Assembly (NCBI GenBank): GCA_045601405.1
Contig: JAZRZO010000049.1
Location: 1 to 62,060 of the forward strand
DNA: 62,060 nt
Source: RGIG5612 sp045601405
Lineage (GTDB): Bacteria > Bacillota > Clostridia > Lachnospirales > Lachnospiraceae
Direction: 5' to 3'
In this document: positions 50,810-60,175 of the stretch, piece by piece
How the letters are laid out: every line of letters begins with the position of its first letter
How positions within the stretch are numbered: the first letter of the stretch is position 1
Position numbers and translations under genes: made by a program
The notes under the pieces: model-generated
The model's input: only the letters and a program-made list of their open reading frames with translations
Told to the model about the DNA's origin: nothing
The model's database searches: none

Positions 50810-52447
50810 TTACATCATTCCCATTCCGCCGCCCATGCCGGCTGCTCCGCCTGCGGGCATTGCAGGCGCAGGTTCTTTTATGTCTGCAACTACTGCCTCT
50901 GTGGTGAGATAAGTTGACGCAACACTGGTTGCATTCTGAAGAGCAGAACGTGTAACCTTTACAGGATCAAGGATTCCCTTGTCTACCATCTTCACGTACT
51001 CGCTCTTAAGAGCATCAAAGCCCTCGCCTGACTTCATCTCCTTAACCTTGTTAACGATAACGCTTCCCTCAAGGCCCGCATTTTCAGATATGCAATAAAG
51101 AGGTGCTTCAAGAGCTTTTACAACGATGTTCGCGCCTGTCTTCTCATCGCCTTCCAGATCCGCAGCGAGCTTTGCCACAGCTTTCTGTGCGTGTATATAC
51201 GCGCTTCCGCCGCCTGCGATGATGCCTTCCTCAACTGCTGCCTTTGTAGCCGCAAGAGCATCCTCCATACGGAGCTTCTTTTCCTTCATTTCAGTTTCCG
51301 TAGCAGCGCCTACTTTGATAACCGCAACACCGCCGGAAAGCTTTGCAAGCCTTTCCTGAAGCTTCTCTCTGTCGTAATCTGATGTTGTTGTTTCTATCTG
51401 AGACTTGATAAGAGCTATGCGTCCCGCGATATCCTTCTTGCTGCCTGCTCCGTCAACAATGATAGTGTTATCCTTGTCAACCTTAACGCTCTTTGCGCGT
51501 CCGAGCATCTGCATGTTGGCATCCTTAAGCTCAAGGCCTATCTCTTCAGAGATAACCTCACCGCCTGTAAGAACAGCAATGTCCTTAAGCATTTCTTTTC
51601 TTCTGTCGCCATAGCCGGGTGCCTTTACCGCAACTACATTAAATGTTCCGCGCAGCTTATTTACAATAAGAGTTGTAAGAGCTTCTCCCTCAATGTCTTC
51701 CGCGATTATAAGAAGCTTTGAACCTGACTTAACAATCTCTTCAAGGAGCGGAAGGATATCCTGGATAACCGAAATCTTTTTATCTGTGATAAGTACATAC
51801 GCGTCATCAAGATTTGCTTCCATTTTTTCAAGATCAGTGCAAAGATATGCCGAGATATATCCGCGGTCGAACTGCATACCTTCCACCAGCTCAAGCTCTG
51901 TGAGCATTGTCTTTGATTCTTCTATTGTGATAACGCCGTCGTTGGTAACCTGTTCCATCGCGTCAGCTACCATCTCGCCTACGCTGTCATCGCCTGCGGA
52001 GATTGCCGCAACTCTCGCAATCTGCTCCTTGCCTTTAACCTTGCTGCTCATCTTTACAAGAGCTGCTACTGCCGCGTCGCACGCCGCACTCATTCCTTTA
52101 CGAAGGATGATGGGATTTGCGCCTGCCGCAAGGTTCTTTTCGCCTTCATCGATCATTGCCTGTGCAAGAACGGTTGCTGTGGTGGTTCCGTCACCGGCTA
52201 CGTCATTTGTCTTTGTTGCCACTTCTCTTACAAGCTGTGCGCCCATGTTTTCAAACTCATCCTCGAATTCCACCTCTTTTGCGATGGTCACGCCGTCGTT
52301 GGTGATGAGGGGTCCGCCGTAGGGCTTGGAAAGAACCACGTTCCTTCCCTTAGGTCCTAATGTAACCTTAACTGTGTCCGCCAGAGCATCAACGCCTCTT
52401 CCGAGGGCTTCTCTGGCCTCTGCTCCATGTTTGATCTCTTTTGCCAT
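50810..52447 (-). CDS. groL: Chaperonin GroEL
   Basis: This 545-residue 60 kDa chaperonin forms the double ring that folds proteins. It has the equatorial ATP site VTLGPKGRNVVL and DGVTIAKE, then DVAGDGTTTATVL, and the usual Gly/Met-rich tail (GGAAGMGGGMGMM). It lies 15 bases downstream of groES and is controlled with it from the CIRCE-bearing promoter. Confidence 0.99.
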   Translation of the reverse strand: MAKEIKHGAEAREALGRGVDALADTVKVTLGPKGRNVVLSKPYGGPLITNDGVTIAKEVEFEDEFENMGAQLVREVATKTNDVAGDGTTTATVLAQAMIDEGEKNLAAGANPIILRKGMSAACDAAVAALVKMSSKVKGKEQIARVAAISAGDDSVGEMVADAMEQVTNDGVITIEESKTMLTELELVEGMQFDRGYISAYLCTDLEKMEANLDDAYVLITDKKISVIQDILPLLEEIVKSGSKLLIIAEDIEGEALTTLIVNKLRGTFNVVAVKAPGYGDRRKEMLKDIAVLTGGEVISEEIGLELKDANMQMLGRAKSVKVDKDNTIIVDGAGSKKDIAGRIALIKSQIETTTSDYDREKLQERLAKLSGGVAVIKVGAATETEMKEKKLRMEDALAATKAAVEEGIIAGGGSAYIHAQKAVAKLAADLEGDEKTGANIVVKALEAPLYCISENAGLEGSVIVNKVKEMKSGEGFDALKSEYVKMVDKGILDPVKVTRSALQNATSVASTYLTTEAVVADIKEPAPAMPAGGAAGMGGGMGMM

Positions 52448-52462
52448 TTTATTCGCCTCCTA

Positions 52463-52735
52463 TTACTGAACGATCGCAAGTATGTCGTCGTGACGAACAA
52501 TAACATATTCTTCGTCATCGAGTTTTACTTCTGTACCTGCGTATTTAGAATAAATAACCATATCATCTGCCTTAACAGTCATTTTTACATCTTCTGTTCC
52601 CGGTCCGACTGCAACTACTACTGCCTGCTGCGGTTTTTCCTGTGCCTGACCCGGCAGAACGATACCCGATGCTGTCTTCTCTTCAGCTTCAAGCTGCTTA
52701 AGAACAACTCTGTCTCCTAACGGAACTAATTTCAT
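52463..52735 (-). CDS. groES: Co-chaperonin GroES
   Basis: This 90-residue co-chaperonin caps GroEL. It starts MKLVPLGDRVVLKQLEAEEK, with the mobile-loop TASGIVLPGQAQEKPQQ and a typical dome region VGPGTEDVKMTVKADDMVIY. AAGGAGGA lies upstream of the ATG. It is first in the groESL unit. Confidence 0.99.
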   Translation of the reverse strand: MKLVPLGDRVVLKQLEAEEKTASGIVLPGQAQEKPQQAVVVAVGPGTEDVKMTVKADDMVIYSKYAGTEVKLDDEEYVIVRHDDILAIVQ

Positions 52736-52757
52736 TTTCTTGTCCTCCTTCGTTTAA

Positions 52758-52784
52758 TTAGCACTCAATGCGCTTGAGTGCTAA
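52758..52784. promoter_or_regulatory. CIRCE operator (HrcA site)
   Basis: TTAGCACTC (52758-52766) and GAGTGCTAA (52776-52784) form the exact CIRCE inverted repeat with its 9-base spacer, between the groESL promoter and groES. HrcA binding here represses the operon until heat shock. hrcA itself is not in the window. Confidence 0.98.
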
Positions 52785-52795
52785 AATCTGATATC

Positions 52796-52824
52796 ATAAT
52801 AACCCACTGCGGGGCAATTTGCAA
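52796..52824 (-). promoter_or_regulatory. groESL sigma-A promoter
   Basis: On the minus strand TTGCAA (plus 52819-52824) and TATTAT (52796-52801) are 17 bases apart and place the transcript start just before the CIRCE element, as is usual. Confidence 0.75.
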
Positions 52825-52874
52825 GATAAATTTTCAGATTTTTTGTGTAAAATTTATGTATTATTAAAAAGCCC

Positions 52875-53723
52875 TTACTTTACTCCGCTCTCCCTCGCGT
52901 AGATAAAAAGGTACTGCTGGGCATAGCCACCGTACTCGCCGAACTTTTCCGCGGCAAAGCTCTCTATCACCTTTTTGTCTGTATCCTGCCCAAAGTAAAG
53001 CTCCTCCATAACTCTTTTTATCCATACGTCGACGGGAAACGCGTTTCTGTACCCCAGCCCGAATAACAGCACACAGTTTGCCACCTTTTCGCCCACTCCC
53101 TTAATGCGCGTAAGATCCGCTTTTGCCTTTTCAAAGCCTTCTTCTCTAAGCACATCCTCTTTTATCGTGCCTGACGCAAGCTTATCCACGGCGTCTCTCA
53201 GATAAGGCGCCCTGAAGCCTGTTTTAAGCTCTCTGAACTCTTCCACACTTATCCTCTCAAGTTCATCGAGACCGGGAAACGAAAAATAATCTCTGCCGTT
53301 AAAGCTGCCTATCCTTTCCCCGTGCTCCTCCGATATCCTTCTGATTATCTGCTTTATATGAGGGATATTTTTATTCTGCGAGATGATAAAGGATATCAGC
53401 GTTTCCACAAACTCCTGCTCAAGGATATGTATGCCGGAGTACTCCCCAATGATAGGACGCATACGGTCATCGGCCTGTATAACGCCTGTTTTTATCTTTG
53501 CGTAATCCCTGTCCAGATCGAAATAGGGCTTCCATATCCTTTCTGCTTCCTCTTCTGATGCGTTATGCAATATCAGGCTGTTATCCTCCTGCTTTATATG
53601 GAGCATCTTTCCTGAAAAAACAACTATATACTCTTTTTCATCAAGCTTCTCAAAGTTAAAGCATTGTCCGCACTCAAGCGTCTGCTCTATATCAAAATCC
53701 TCTGCTTTTATTTCGACCGGCAT
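52875..53723 (-). CDS. ogg: 8-oxoguanine DNA glycosylase, OGG1 type
   Basis: This 282-residue helix-hairpin-helix GPD glycosylase removes oxidised guanine. The N-terminal domain has FDIEQTLECGQCFNF, typical of the OGG family, followed by LISFIISQNKNIPHIKQII. The hairpin and active site are GVGEKVANCVLLFGLGYRNAF with the catalytic Lys and PVDVWIKRVM with the catalytic Asp. It lies after the ftsZ terminator and has no close partner. Confidence 0.92.
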   Translation of the reverse strand: MPVEIKAEDFDIEQTLECGQCFNFEKLDEKEYIVVFSGKMLHIKQEDNSLILHNASEEEAERIWKPYFDLDRDYAKIKTGVIQADDRMRPIIGEYSGIHILEQEFVETLISFIISQNKNIPHIKQIIRRISEEHGERIGSFNGRDYFSFPGLDELERISVEEFRELKTGFRAPYLRDAVDKLASGTIKEDVLREEGFEKAKADLTRIKGVGEKVANCVLLFGLGYRNAFPVDVWIKRVMEELYFGQDTDKKVIESFAAEKFGEYGGYAQQYLFIYARESGVK

Positions 53724-53754
53724 ACTCTGTCTCCCTGTTCTTTATCCGCGCACT

Positions 53755-53780
53755 AAAAAAGGCCGGCTCTTAAGCCGGCC
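53755..53780 (-). terminator. Terminator of ftsZ
   Basis: GGCCGGCT and AGCCGGCC pair perfectly around a 4-base loop (53761-53780) and are followed on the minus strand by six T (plus 53755-53760). It lies just after the ftsZ stop and marks the end of the division cluster. Confidence 0.93.
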
Positions 53781-53787
53781 CTGTGTA

Positions 53788-55020
53788 TCATTTTCTTCTG
53801 AGGAAATCCGGGATCGTTATATCATCCTCCTGAACTGTCTGCTTAGGCTGCCTCGGCACATTGAAATTGATGGGCTGCCTCTCCCTTTCCTGTGCGGGCT
53901 CTGCCGGAATGGCGCTTTCAGCGACCTCGCTCATAGCAGAGGGGACTACCTGTACCTTCGGTTCCAACTGAGGCTGCGGCTTAACCCTCTCCACCTGATG
54001 AACCTCCTGAGGTCTTTCCGGTCTAACCGGTTTTGTCTGGGCTCCCGAAGGAGAAACCATTCTGATAGAATTATCGTTAATACCTGTAGCGATAACAGTG
54101 ATGGTACAGGTATCTGCCGGTTCTGATTCGTACCGCGCGCCAAAGATGATATTCGCCCCCTCACCTGCAAGATCCTGAACATAGGATGCGGAATCATTTG
54201 CTTCGATAAGTGAGATATCACCCGAAATATTGATGATGACGTGAGACGCGCCGCGGATGGTAGTTTCAAGAAGCGGTGAGGAAACTGCGTATTTGACAGC
54301 TTCTTCCGCCTTGTCTTCGCCCGTTCCGGTACCGATACCGATATGAGCGATACCCTTGTCCTCCATAACTGTGCGGACATCCGCGAAATCAAGGTTGATG
54401 AGAGCCGGAATATTGATGAGGTCAGTTATTCCGCTTACAGCCTGCTGAAGAACTTCATCAGCTGTTCTGAAAGCATCTGTAATGGATGTTTTCCTGTCTA
54501 CGATCTCAAGCAGTTTATCATTGGGGATAACGATGAGTGTATCAACGACCTCTTTTAATCTTTCGATGCCCAGAATAGCATTATTCATGCGGGCTTTGTT
54601 TTCGAATTTAAAGGGCTTGGTAACGATACCTATGGTAAGTATGTCCATGTCCTTGGCAACCTTGGCGATAACCGGTGTGGCTCCGGTTCCTGTTCCGCCG
54701 CCCATGCCGCAGGTAAGGAATACCATGTCAGCACCGGCAATTGCTTTTTGTATCATTTCTATGCTCTCCTCAGCCGCCCTCTGACCGATCTCAGGCTGTG
54801 CTCCCGCACCAAGACCTTTAGTGATCTTTTCGCCTATCTGAATGGTCACCGGAGCTTTACAGAGAGAAAGAGCCTGCTTATCTGTATTTACTCCTATAAA
54901 CTCAACTAACTGAACTCCTCCGTCAAGCATTCTGTTAACGGCATTGTTCCCGGCACCGCCTACGCCGATAACGACAATACGAGCACCTCTTAAAGTTTCT
55001 CCATAATCAAATTCAGCCAT
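53788..55020 (-). CDS. ftsZ: Cell division protein FtsZ
   Basis: This 410-residue tubulin-like GTPase forms the division ring. The GTP-binding signature GGGTGTG lies at 107-113, with VIGVGGAGNNAVNRM near the N terminus. Residues about 320-398 form a Pro/Gln-rich linker and the chain ends in the conserved peptide ITIPDFLRRK, which binds FtsA-like or SepF-like partners. A promoter directly upstream suggests it can be expressed apart from the rest of the cluster. Confidence 0.99.
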   Translation of the reverse strand: MAEFDYGETLRGARIVVIGVGGAGNNAVNRMLDGGVQLVEFIGVNTDKQALSLCKAPVTIQIGEKITKGLGAGAQPEIGQRAAEESIEMIQKAIAGADMVFLTCGMGGGTGTGATPVIAKVAKDMDILTIGIVTKPFKFENKARMNNAILGIERLKEVVDTLIVIPNDKLLEIVDRKTSITDAFRTADEVLQQAVSGITDLINIPALINLDFADVRTVMEDKGIAHIGIGTGTGEDKAEEAVKYAVSSPLLETTIRGASHVIINISGDISLIEANDSASYVQDLAGEGANIIFGARYESEPADTCTITVIATGINDNSIRMVSPSGAQTKPVRPERPQEVHQVERVKPQPQLEPKVQVVPSAMSEVAESAIPAEPAQERERQPINFNVPRQPKQTVQEDDITIPDFLRRK

Positions 55021-55052
55021 ACATCTTTCCTCACTAAAAAATTTCTTATTAT

Positions 55053-55081
55053 ATAATATCTTTTATTGGTGCAAATTTCAA
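55053..55081 (-). promoter_or_regulatory. Likely ftsZ promoter
   Basis: On the minus strand TTGAAA (plus 55076-55081) and TATTAT (55053-55058) have 17-base spacing, about 35 bases before the ftsZ start. A second TTGACA word lies some 20 bases further upstream. Confidence 0.55.
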
Positions 55082-55126
55082 CTTTAACTTTGCTCTGTCA
55101 AGGAAAAATGCCCATTTTTAACCGTT

Positions 55127-55672
55127 TTACTGATCCTGCCGGAAGGAGTAGCCTATGTTATTGTGGCTAAGCTCCTGCATGTCCAGGGTACCGCTTAAAA
55201 TTATGACTTCATCATAGAAATCTCGCAGCTCCTTCAGTTTTTCCTCTGTTTTTTCGTCACGCCCCATCAGTATCCGGATATTCCCGGCAAATATCACCGC
55301 TGTTTTATCCTCTGCTATATAAACCTCCCATGCGGGTATACTGTTTTTCTTCAGGTTTTCCACTATCTTGAGCGCATACACCACTGCGCTGTCATTTTTC
55401 GGAGCAATTCTCTCTCCTACTATTATGTTCGAATACTTAAGACCGCTTATCTTCACAAGACCTTCCGGCGGTTCCGAAACACTTCCCGTAACAATCCCTT
55501 CGTCATCTATCAGTATATAAAGATCTATATATTCTATATAAGCTACCGGCTGTTTTTTCTCCTGTTTTTTCTCAAGAAACGGCAGCTTCAACATCCCGGT
55601 GAAATATAACGCTCCACAGGTTATCAATGCTACCATCGCTATGGCTATTATGAAAATAACAGGCTTTTTCAT
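55127..55672 (-). CDS. FtsQ/DivIB-like division protein lacking a POTRA domain
   Basis: This 181-residue protein has one N-terminal membrane helix (FIIAIAMVALITCGALYFTG) and an outside region resembling the FtsQ beta domain: YILIDDEGIVTG, ISGLKYSNIIVGERI and the closing GTLDMQELSHNNIGY. The POTRA domain expected between helix and beta domain is missing or greatly reduced; usual FtsQ/DivIB proteins have about 250-300 residues. Its position between ftsW and ftsZ supports the call. The ATG overlaps the ftsW stop by 4 bases. Confidence 0.7.
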   Translation of the reverse strand: MKKPVIFIIAIAMVALITCGALYFTGMLKLPFLEKKQEKKQPVAYIEYIDLYILIDDEGIVTGSVSEPPEGLVKISGLKYSNIIVGERIAPKNDSAVVYALKIVENLKKNSIPAWEVYIAEDKTAVIFAGNIRILMGRDEKTEEKLKELRDFYDEVIILSGTLDMQELSHNNIGYSFRQDQ

Positions 55673-56859
55673 TGAAAATAGCTGGCGTCTCTCTGCTTGA
55701 GCTGATCATAGTATTCCTGTCTCAGGTCTCTCGGTTCAGCCTCCCTGATCCTTCCTATTGAAAGAACTATTCCTATCTCAGCCAGAAGAAAGATTATTGC
55801 CGTACCTCCGTAACTTATAAACGGGAGCGGAACGCCGGTATTTGGAAGGATATTCGTAACTACCGCCATATTCACAAAAGTCTGTATGGCAATGTGTGTG
55901 GCTACACCCGCGACAACAAGCCTCCCGAATGTATCTTCCGTGCGGTCGTATATCTTCTTCATCCTCCATATCAGAATGCCGATGAGCACAAGAAGGAATA
56001 CCCCTCCTATAACTCCAAGCTCTTCACAGACTATAGAGAATATCATATCGTTCTGAGACTCCGGAACAAACCCCATCTTCTGGGTGCTGCGTCCGAGTCC
56101 CTTTCCTATCAGACCGCCTGAGCCTATGGCGTAAAGTGCCTGGGTGATCTGGTATCCTATGCCGTCTGAATACTTATCCAGATTAAGCCATGCGTCAAAC
56201 CTTACCCTTTTGTTTTCTTTTAAAAGTATAACGCCCGCCACCGCCACCAGGGACGCGGCTGCGGTTATTATCAGATATTTTAGCTTGGGACATGATACAA
56301 GCATCATGATAAAGCCGATAGCAAATATTATTATCGCTGTTCCAAGATCATCCGTTACAAAGAGCGTAAGCGCGCAGCCCGAAGCATAGATAAAAAAGCC
56401 GAGCACATAAATGCGCCAGTCATCAAGAAAGCTCATAAACCTTGTAAGAAAGGCTGCAAGCAAAAGGATGATGCCCAGCTTAAGTATCTCCGCCGGCTGC
56501 ACCGTGGCTATCTTTATATCCAGCCAGCGTCTGGCTCCGTTGCTTTCTATACCAAGCCCTGACATAACAAGAAGCACGGAGACTACGCCCAACAGATAGA
56601 TCGGGATAGCACCGTATCTCCACATCTTATACGGGATAAATGATATTATCATCATCAGTAAAAACCCGCCCACGCTGTAAAAAAGCTGTCTTCTCAGAAA
56701 CCACGATGACGAGCCAAATTTTATCTGGGAATTATATGAGCTTGCGCTGTAGAGCATGATAAGACCAAAGACCACCAGTACGAAAGTGATCACAACTATC
56801 CCGATATCGATCTTTCCGAATCTTTTTTTCTTACTGCCGGAGCTTTTATCTCTGTTCAT
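55669..56859 (-). CDS. ftsW: FtsW peptidoglycan glycosyltransferase
   Basis: This 396-residue SEDS-family protein has ten membrane helices and the conserved NTGVPLPFISYGGTA loop near the C terminus, and an IGRSTQKMGFVPESQND-type extracellular segment. It polymerises septal glycan with the class B PBP encoded two genes upstream. A good AGGAGA site precedes the ATG. Confidence 0.95.
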   Translation of the reverse strand: MNRDKSSGSKKKRFGKIDIGIVVITFVLVVFGLIMLYSASSYNSQIKFGSSSWFLRRQLFYSVGGFLLMMIISFIPYKMWRYGAIPIYLLGVVSVLLVMSGLGIESNGARRWLDIKIATVQPAEILKLGIILLLAAFLTRFMSFLDDWRIYVLGFFIYASGCALTLFVTDDLGTAIIIFAIGFIMMLVSCPKLKYLIITAAASLVAVAGVILLKENKRVRFDAWLNLDKYSDGIGYQITQALYAIGSGGLIGKGLGRSTQKMGFVPESQNDMIFSIVCEELGVIGGVFLLVLIGILIWRMKKIYDRTEDTFGRLVVAGVATHIAIQTFVNMAVVTNILPNTGVPLPFISYGGTAIIFLLAEIGIVLSIGRIREAEPRDLRQEYYDQLKQRDASYFQ

Positions 56860-56894
56860 TTTCTCCTGAAGGTTCTCTTATATGTAAAAGCCGG

Positions 56895-57863
56895 TTACGG
56901 GTGTATAAAAAGTCCTGCTATGGCTGCTCCCGCGCCTATTACAGAAAGGATGACAAAGAACAGGGTTACCTTCACCTCTGACCATCCTCCAAGCTCAAAA
57001 TGGTGATGTACCGGCGACATCCGGAACAGTCTCTTTCCGTGAAAGGTTTTAAAAACAAACACCTGCAGTATAACGGACACTATCTCAAACAGATAGATAA
57101 ACGCTACAAATATCAAAAATACCGGTATCTTATTCAACATCGCCTCTGCCGCGACAAAGCCTCCAATCGCAAGCGATCCCGTATCTCCCATAAATATCTT
57201 CGCCGGATATCTGTTGAAAACAAGAAATGCGGTAAGAGCTCCGAGCATGGCGAGGCTTGCCGGATCCGGGGATGTCCTTCCGAAAAATATCACAGATGTG
57301 ACTGTAAAAAACATCGCTATCACTATAGTTACCGATGAGGCCAGCCCGTCAAGACCGTCCGTAAAATTCGCTCCGTTGACTGTTCCCATAATGGCAAAAA
57401 ACATAAGGATATACCAGGCTATCCCCAGGCTTCTCTCCCCCAAAAACGGGATCATCGTCATGGTTCCGTGCCCCAAATATAATGAACAGTAAAGCATAAG
57501 GGCAACCGCAAATATTATCTGAAGCAGGAACTTCTGCCACGCCTTCAGCCCTTCACTCTGCTGTTTTTTTATCTTCAGGAAGTCGTCTAAAAATCCTATC
57601 AGGCTGAACAAAAATACGCTCACCATCACAGTCGCCGCAATATCCGAAAGACCGATGAATGGCGCCGTTCCCACGATCATGGCTATCACTATGCAGATCC
57701 CGCCCATGGTGGGTGTGCCGCTCTTTTTCAGATGGCTCTCCGGCCCTTCCTCCCTGATCTGCTGTCCGAATTTGCATTTCTTCAGCACAGGTATGAACAA
57801 AGGCACAAGTATCAGCCCTATCGCCAGACTTATTACAAAAGCAAGTAATGTTATCCAGTTCAT
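56895..57863 (-). CDS. mraY: Phospho-MurNAc-pentapeptide transferase MraY
   Basis: This 322-residue membrane enzyme makes lipid I. The three acid motifs are present: the FLDDFLKIKKQ helix, the NFTDGLDGL motif and the PAKIFMGDTGSL motif, with the histidine-rich SPVHHHFE loop near the C terminus. It begins 12 bases after the PBP gene. Confidence 0.98.
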   Translation of the reverse strand: MNWITLLAFVISLAIGLILVPLFIPVLKKCKFGQQIREEGPESHLKKSGTPTMGGICIVIAMIVGTAPFIGLSDIAATVMVSVFLFSLIGFLDDFLKIKKQQSEGLKAWQKFLLQIIFAVALMLYCSLYLGHGTMTMIPFLGERSLGIAWYILMFFAIMGTVNGANFTDGLDGLASSVTIVIAMFFTVTSVIFFGRTSPDPASLAMLGALTAFLVFNRYPAKIFMGDTGSLAIGGFVAAEAMLNKIPVFLIFVAFIYLFEIVSVILQVFVFKTFHGKRLFRMSPVHHHFELGGWSEVKVTLFFVILSVIGAGAAIAGLFIHP

Positions 57864-57875
57864 TTCAATCCCTTT

Positions 57876-59684
57876 TTACCAATAAATATCATCAGGTGCT
57901 ATATTCATATAGGAAATGACCTCCGTCATTATCCTCGAAAAAGCCACTGCGGCATAACCGCTGGCATCACCGGTTGCCGGTTCATCGATCGTGACATAGC
58001 ACACTACCTGCGGGTCATCATAAGGCGCGAATCCGATAAAAGATACAACGTATAATTCCTCCTGCTTATCATACTTCTGAGCAGTACCTGTTTTTCCCGC
58101 TATTTTATAGCCGGGTATCGCCGCCCGTACGCCGCTGCCCTCTGTTACCACGGCTCTGAGGCAGTCCTTAAGGAATACGCTCGTGTCAGCGGATATCGTC
58201 TGTGACACAAGGGTTCTGTCAACGGACCTTATCAGCTCGCCCTTATCGTTATATATGCCTTTTACCATGTACGGCTTGTAAAGGAAGCCTCCGTTTATAA
58301 GAGAGCAAAAGCCCGTACTGAGCTGTACCATCGTAAGGTTGAAGTTCTGACCAAACGCGTTTGTCGCAAGGTCAAGTTCTGTCATGTTGTGAGGCCTGTA
58401 AAGAAGGTTCTCGCAGCTCATCTCATTCGGAAGATCTATTCCCGTATATTCCCCGAAGCCGAATTTGCTCTGGTATTTACAGAATTTATCCACCCCTATC
58501 GTTCCTGCTATCGCAGCAACCGAGATATTGCACGACTGAGCGACAACTCCCCTCAGATCCATATCTCCATGACCTGTTCTTTCATAGCACCAGATAGTCC
58601 TTTCCCACGGTCCGCCCGGAAAGAACACCCTGCTTCCGTCACAATGATATGTGCTGTAAGGGCTAATGGTATTTTCCTCAAGCGCCATCGCTACCGTAAA
58701 AGGCTTAAACGTGGACCCGGGCTCATAGCTCTGGGTAACACAGTAATTCTTCCACATATCACTCAGCGCGTTCAATGTGTCCTCATCTGACATGGCAGCG
58801 ATCTGCTCCGGCGTATAACTGTATGACATATTTCTGGGCTCGTTAGGGTCAAACCTTTTCGTATCCGCCATCGCGTATATCTCGCCCGTATTGGGATTCT
58901 GCACGATACATGCGGCGGATTTTGCTCCTGTCTCATACATAGAATACTCTATCTGCTTTTCCACTATCGACTGGATATTATAATCTAACGTTGTTTTTAT
59001 GGTGTTGCCGTCCTCGGCGTCTTTTCTCACTCTTTCTATAACATTGTTTGAGTTGACATAGGAATATTCCATACCGTCATTACCCGTAAGTTGCTCGTTG
59101 TAGGCATATTCAAGCCCGTAGGTGCCTGTGCCTCCGTCTGTAAACCCTATAACAGATGATGCCAGAGGCCCATATGTATAGTTTCTCTTATACGCCTCCT
59201 CCAGCGCTATGCCATTGATCGCGCTGTTGCTTTCTCTTCTCTCTAAAAGAGGCTCCACCTGAGCATATGTAAGCCCCTTTGCCAGAACGATGTAGTGTCT
59301 TTTAGGGTTGTCATTTACAGTCTGTTTAAGCTCATCCGCTGAGAAACCAAACAGTTCGGCCAACACTGAAACTGTAGGCTCAAGATATTTTTCCTCGTTA
59401 GTCAATATCACTGCCGGGTCAAGTATAAGGTTATATACTTTTGTACTGGTGGCAAGCTGAACATTATTTCTGTCTATTATATCTCCTCTTTTGGACGAGA
59501 GAGTCACACTTGAGGTCTCGGACTGCGCGAGCGCGGCCTTGGCATATTTGTGACCGTCGAAGGCGATGATCCATACCAGACGAAGCCCCACAACTCCGAG
59601 TAATATTAAAAAAAAGACAGAAACGAAACCGAATCTGCCGCCAGCCTTTTTCTTATCCTCTTTCCTTCCGGGTCTTACTTTCAT
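57876..59684 (-). CDS. Class B penicillin-binding protein (FtsI/SpoVD type)
   Basis: This 602-residue transpeptidase has one N-terminal membrane helix (residues about 20-42), a pedestal domain and a penicillin-binding domain. Its active-site motifs are STFK (324-327), SCN (384-386) and KTGTA (531-535). There is no PASTA domain, unlike SpoVD or PBP2x. Its place between the ftsL-like gene and mraY supports a role in septal wall synthesis with FtsW. The start overlaps the previous stop by one base. Confidence 0.94.
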   Translation of the reverse strand: MKVRPGRKEDKKKAGGRFGFVSVFFLILLGVVGLRLVWIIAFDGHKYAKAALAQSETSSVTLSSKRGDIIDRNNVQLATSTKVYNLILDPAVILTNEEKYLEPTVSVLAELFGFSADELKQTVNDNPKRHYIVLAKGLTYAQVEPLLERRESNSAINGIALEEAYKRNYTYGPLASSVIGFTDGGTGTYGLEYAYNEQLTGNDGMEYSYVNSNNVIERVRKDAEDGNTIKTTLDYNIQSIVEKQIEYSMYETGAKSAACIVQNPNTGEIYAMADTKRFDPNEPRNMSYSYTPEQIAAMSDEDTLNALSDMWKNYCVTQSYEPGSTFKPFTVAMALEENTISPYSTYHCDGSRVFFPGGPWERTIWCYERTGHGDMDLRGVVAQSCNISVAAIAGTIGVDKFCKYQSKFGFGEYTGIDLPNEMSCENLLYRPHNMTELDLATNAFGQNFNLTMVQLSTGFCSLINGGFLYKPYMVKGIYNDKGELIRSVDRTLVSQTISADTSVFLKDCLRAVVTEGSGVRAAIPGYKIAGKTGTAQKYDKQEELYVVSFIGFAPYDDPQVVCYVTIDEPATGDASGYAAVAFSRIMTEVISYMNIAPDDIYW

Positions 59685-60175
59685 TAATCCTTAGGTACGC
59701 CTGCCAGCTGTTTAAGGTATTCCGCGTCAGATGAACTGTAGGTGCGAATCTGCCCTGCATTGCTTCTTACCATTCCCATTTCCTGGGTTGCGACCTGCAC
59801 CACATAATTAAGGTCAACGCTGCTGTTCATGTCATATTCTTTTGAGTCGTTCTGACTTCTTAATTCTTCCACCCGGCTTTCAAGTCCTGCTATATCTGAT
59901 CTGAGATTATTGTTGCTAACGTTCAACGTGAGCATGACAACAAGCAAAGCGACCAGGACAGCTGCGGCAAATACTGCAGCAGCATATGCGATGGCCTTTT
60001 TTTGTCTGGCAACCTTAGCTGCAACCTGTTTCTGTCTTTCGGTTCTTTGCAGCCGCTGTCCTGATCGTGTCCTGAGTGCAGGCCGGTAAACCATGTCCTT
60101 GCGGGCAAGGCTTCCCTCTGAAGAATATATCCTCTGTACGCTGTTAAATTGCATTGTTCTTCTCGGATCTTTCAT
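59684..60175 (-). CDS. FtsL-like septum protein
   Basis: About 163 residues from the ATG at 60175 form a basic cytoplasmic N terminus, one membrane helix (AAAVFAAAVLVALLVVMLTL) and a coiled-coil region (LRSDIAGLESRVEELRSQND). This small bitopic design and its position between rsmH and the PBP gene match FtsL, which joins FtsQ and DivIC in division. Sequence similarity in this family is low, so the call rests largely on layout and context. It overlaps the end of rsmH by 32 bases. Confidence 0.8.
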   Translation of the reverse strand: MKDPRRTMQFNSVQRIYSSEGSLARKDMVYRPALRTRSGQRLQRTERQKQVAAKVARQKKAIAYAAAVFAAAVLVALLVVMLTLNVSNNNLRSDIAGLESRVEELRSQNDSKEYDMNSSVDLNYVVQVATQEMGMVRSNAGQIRTYSSSDAEYLKQLAGVPKD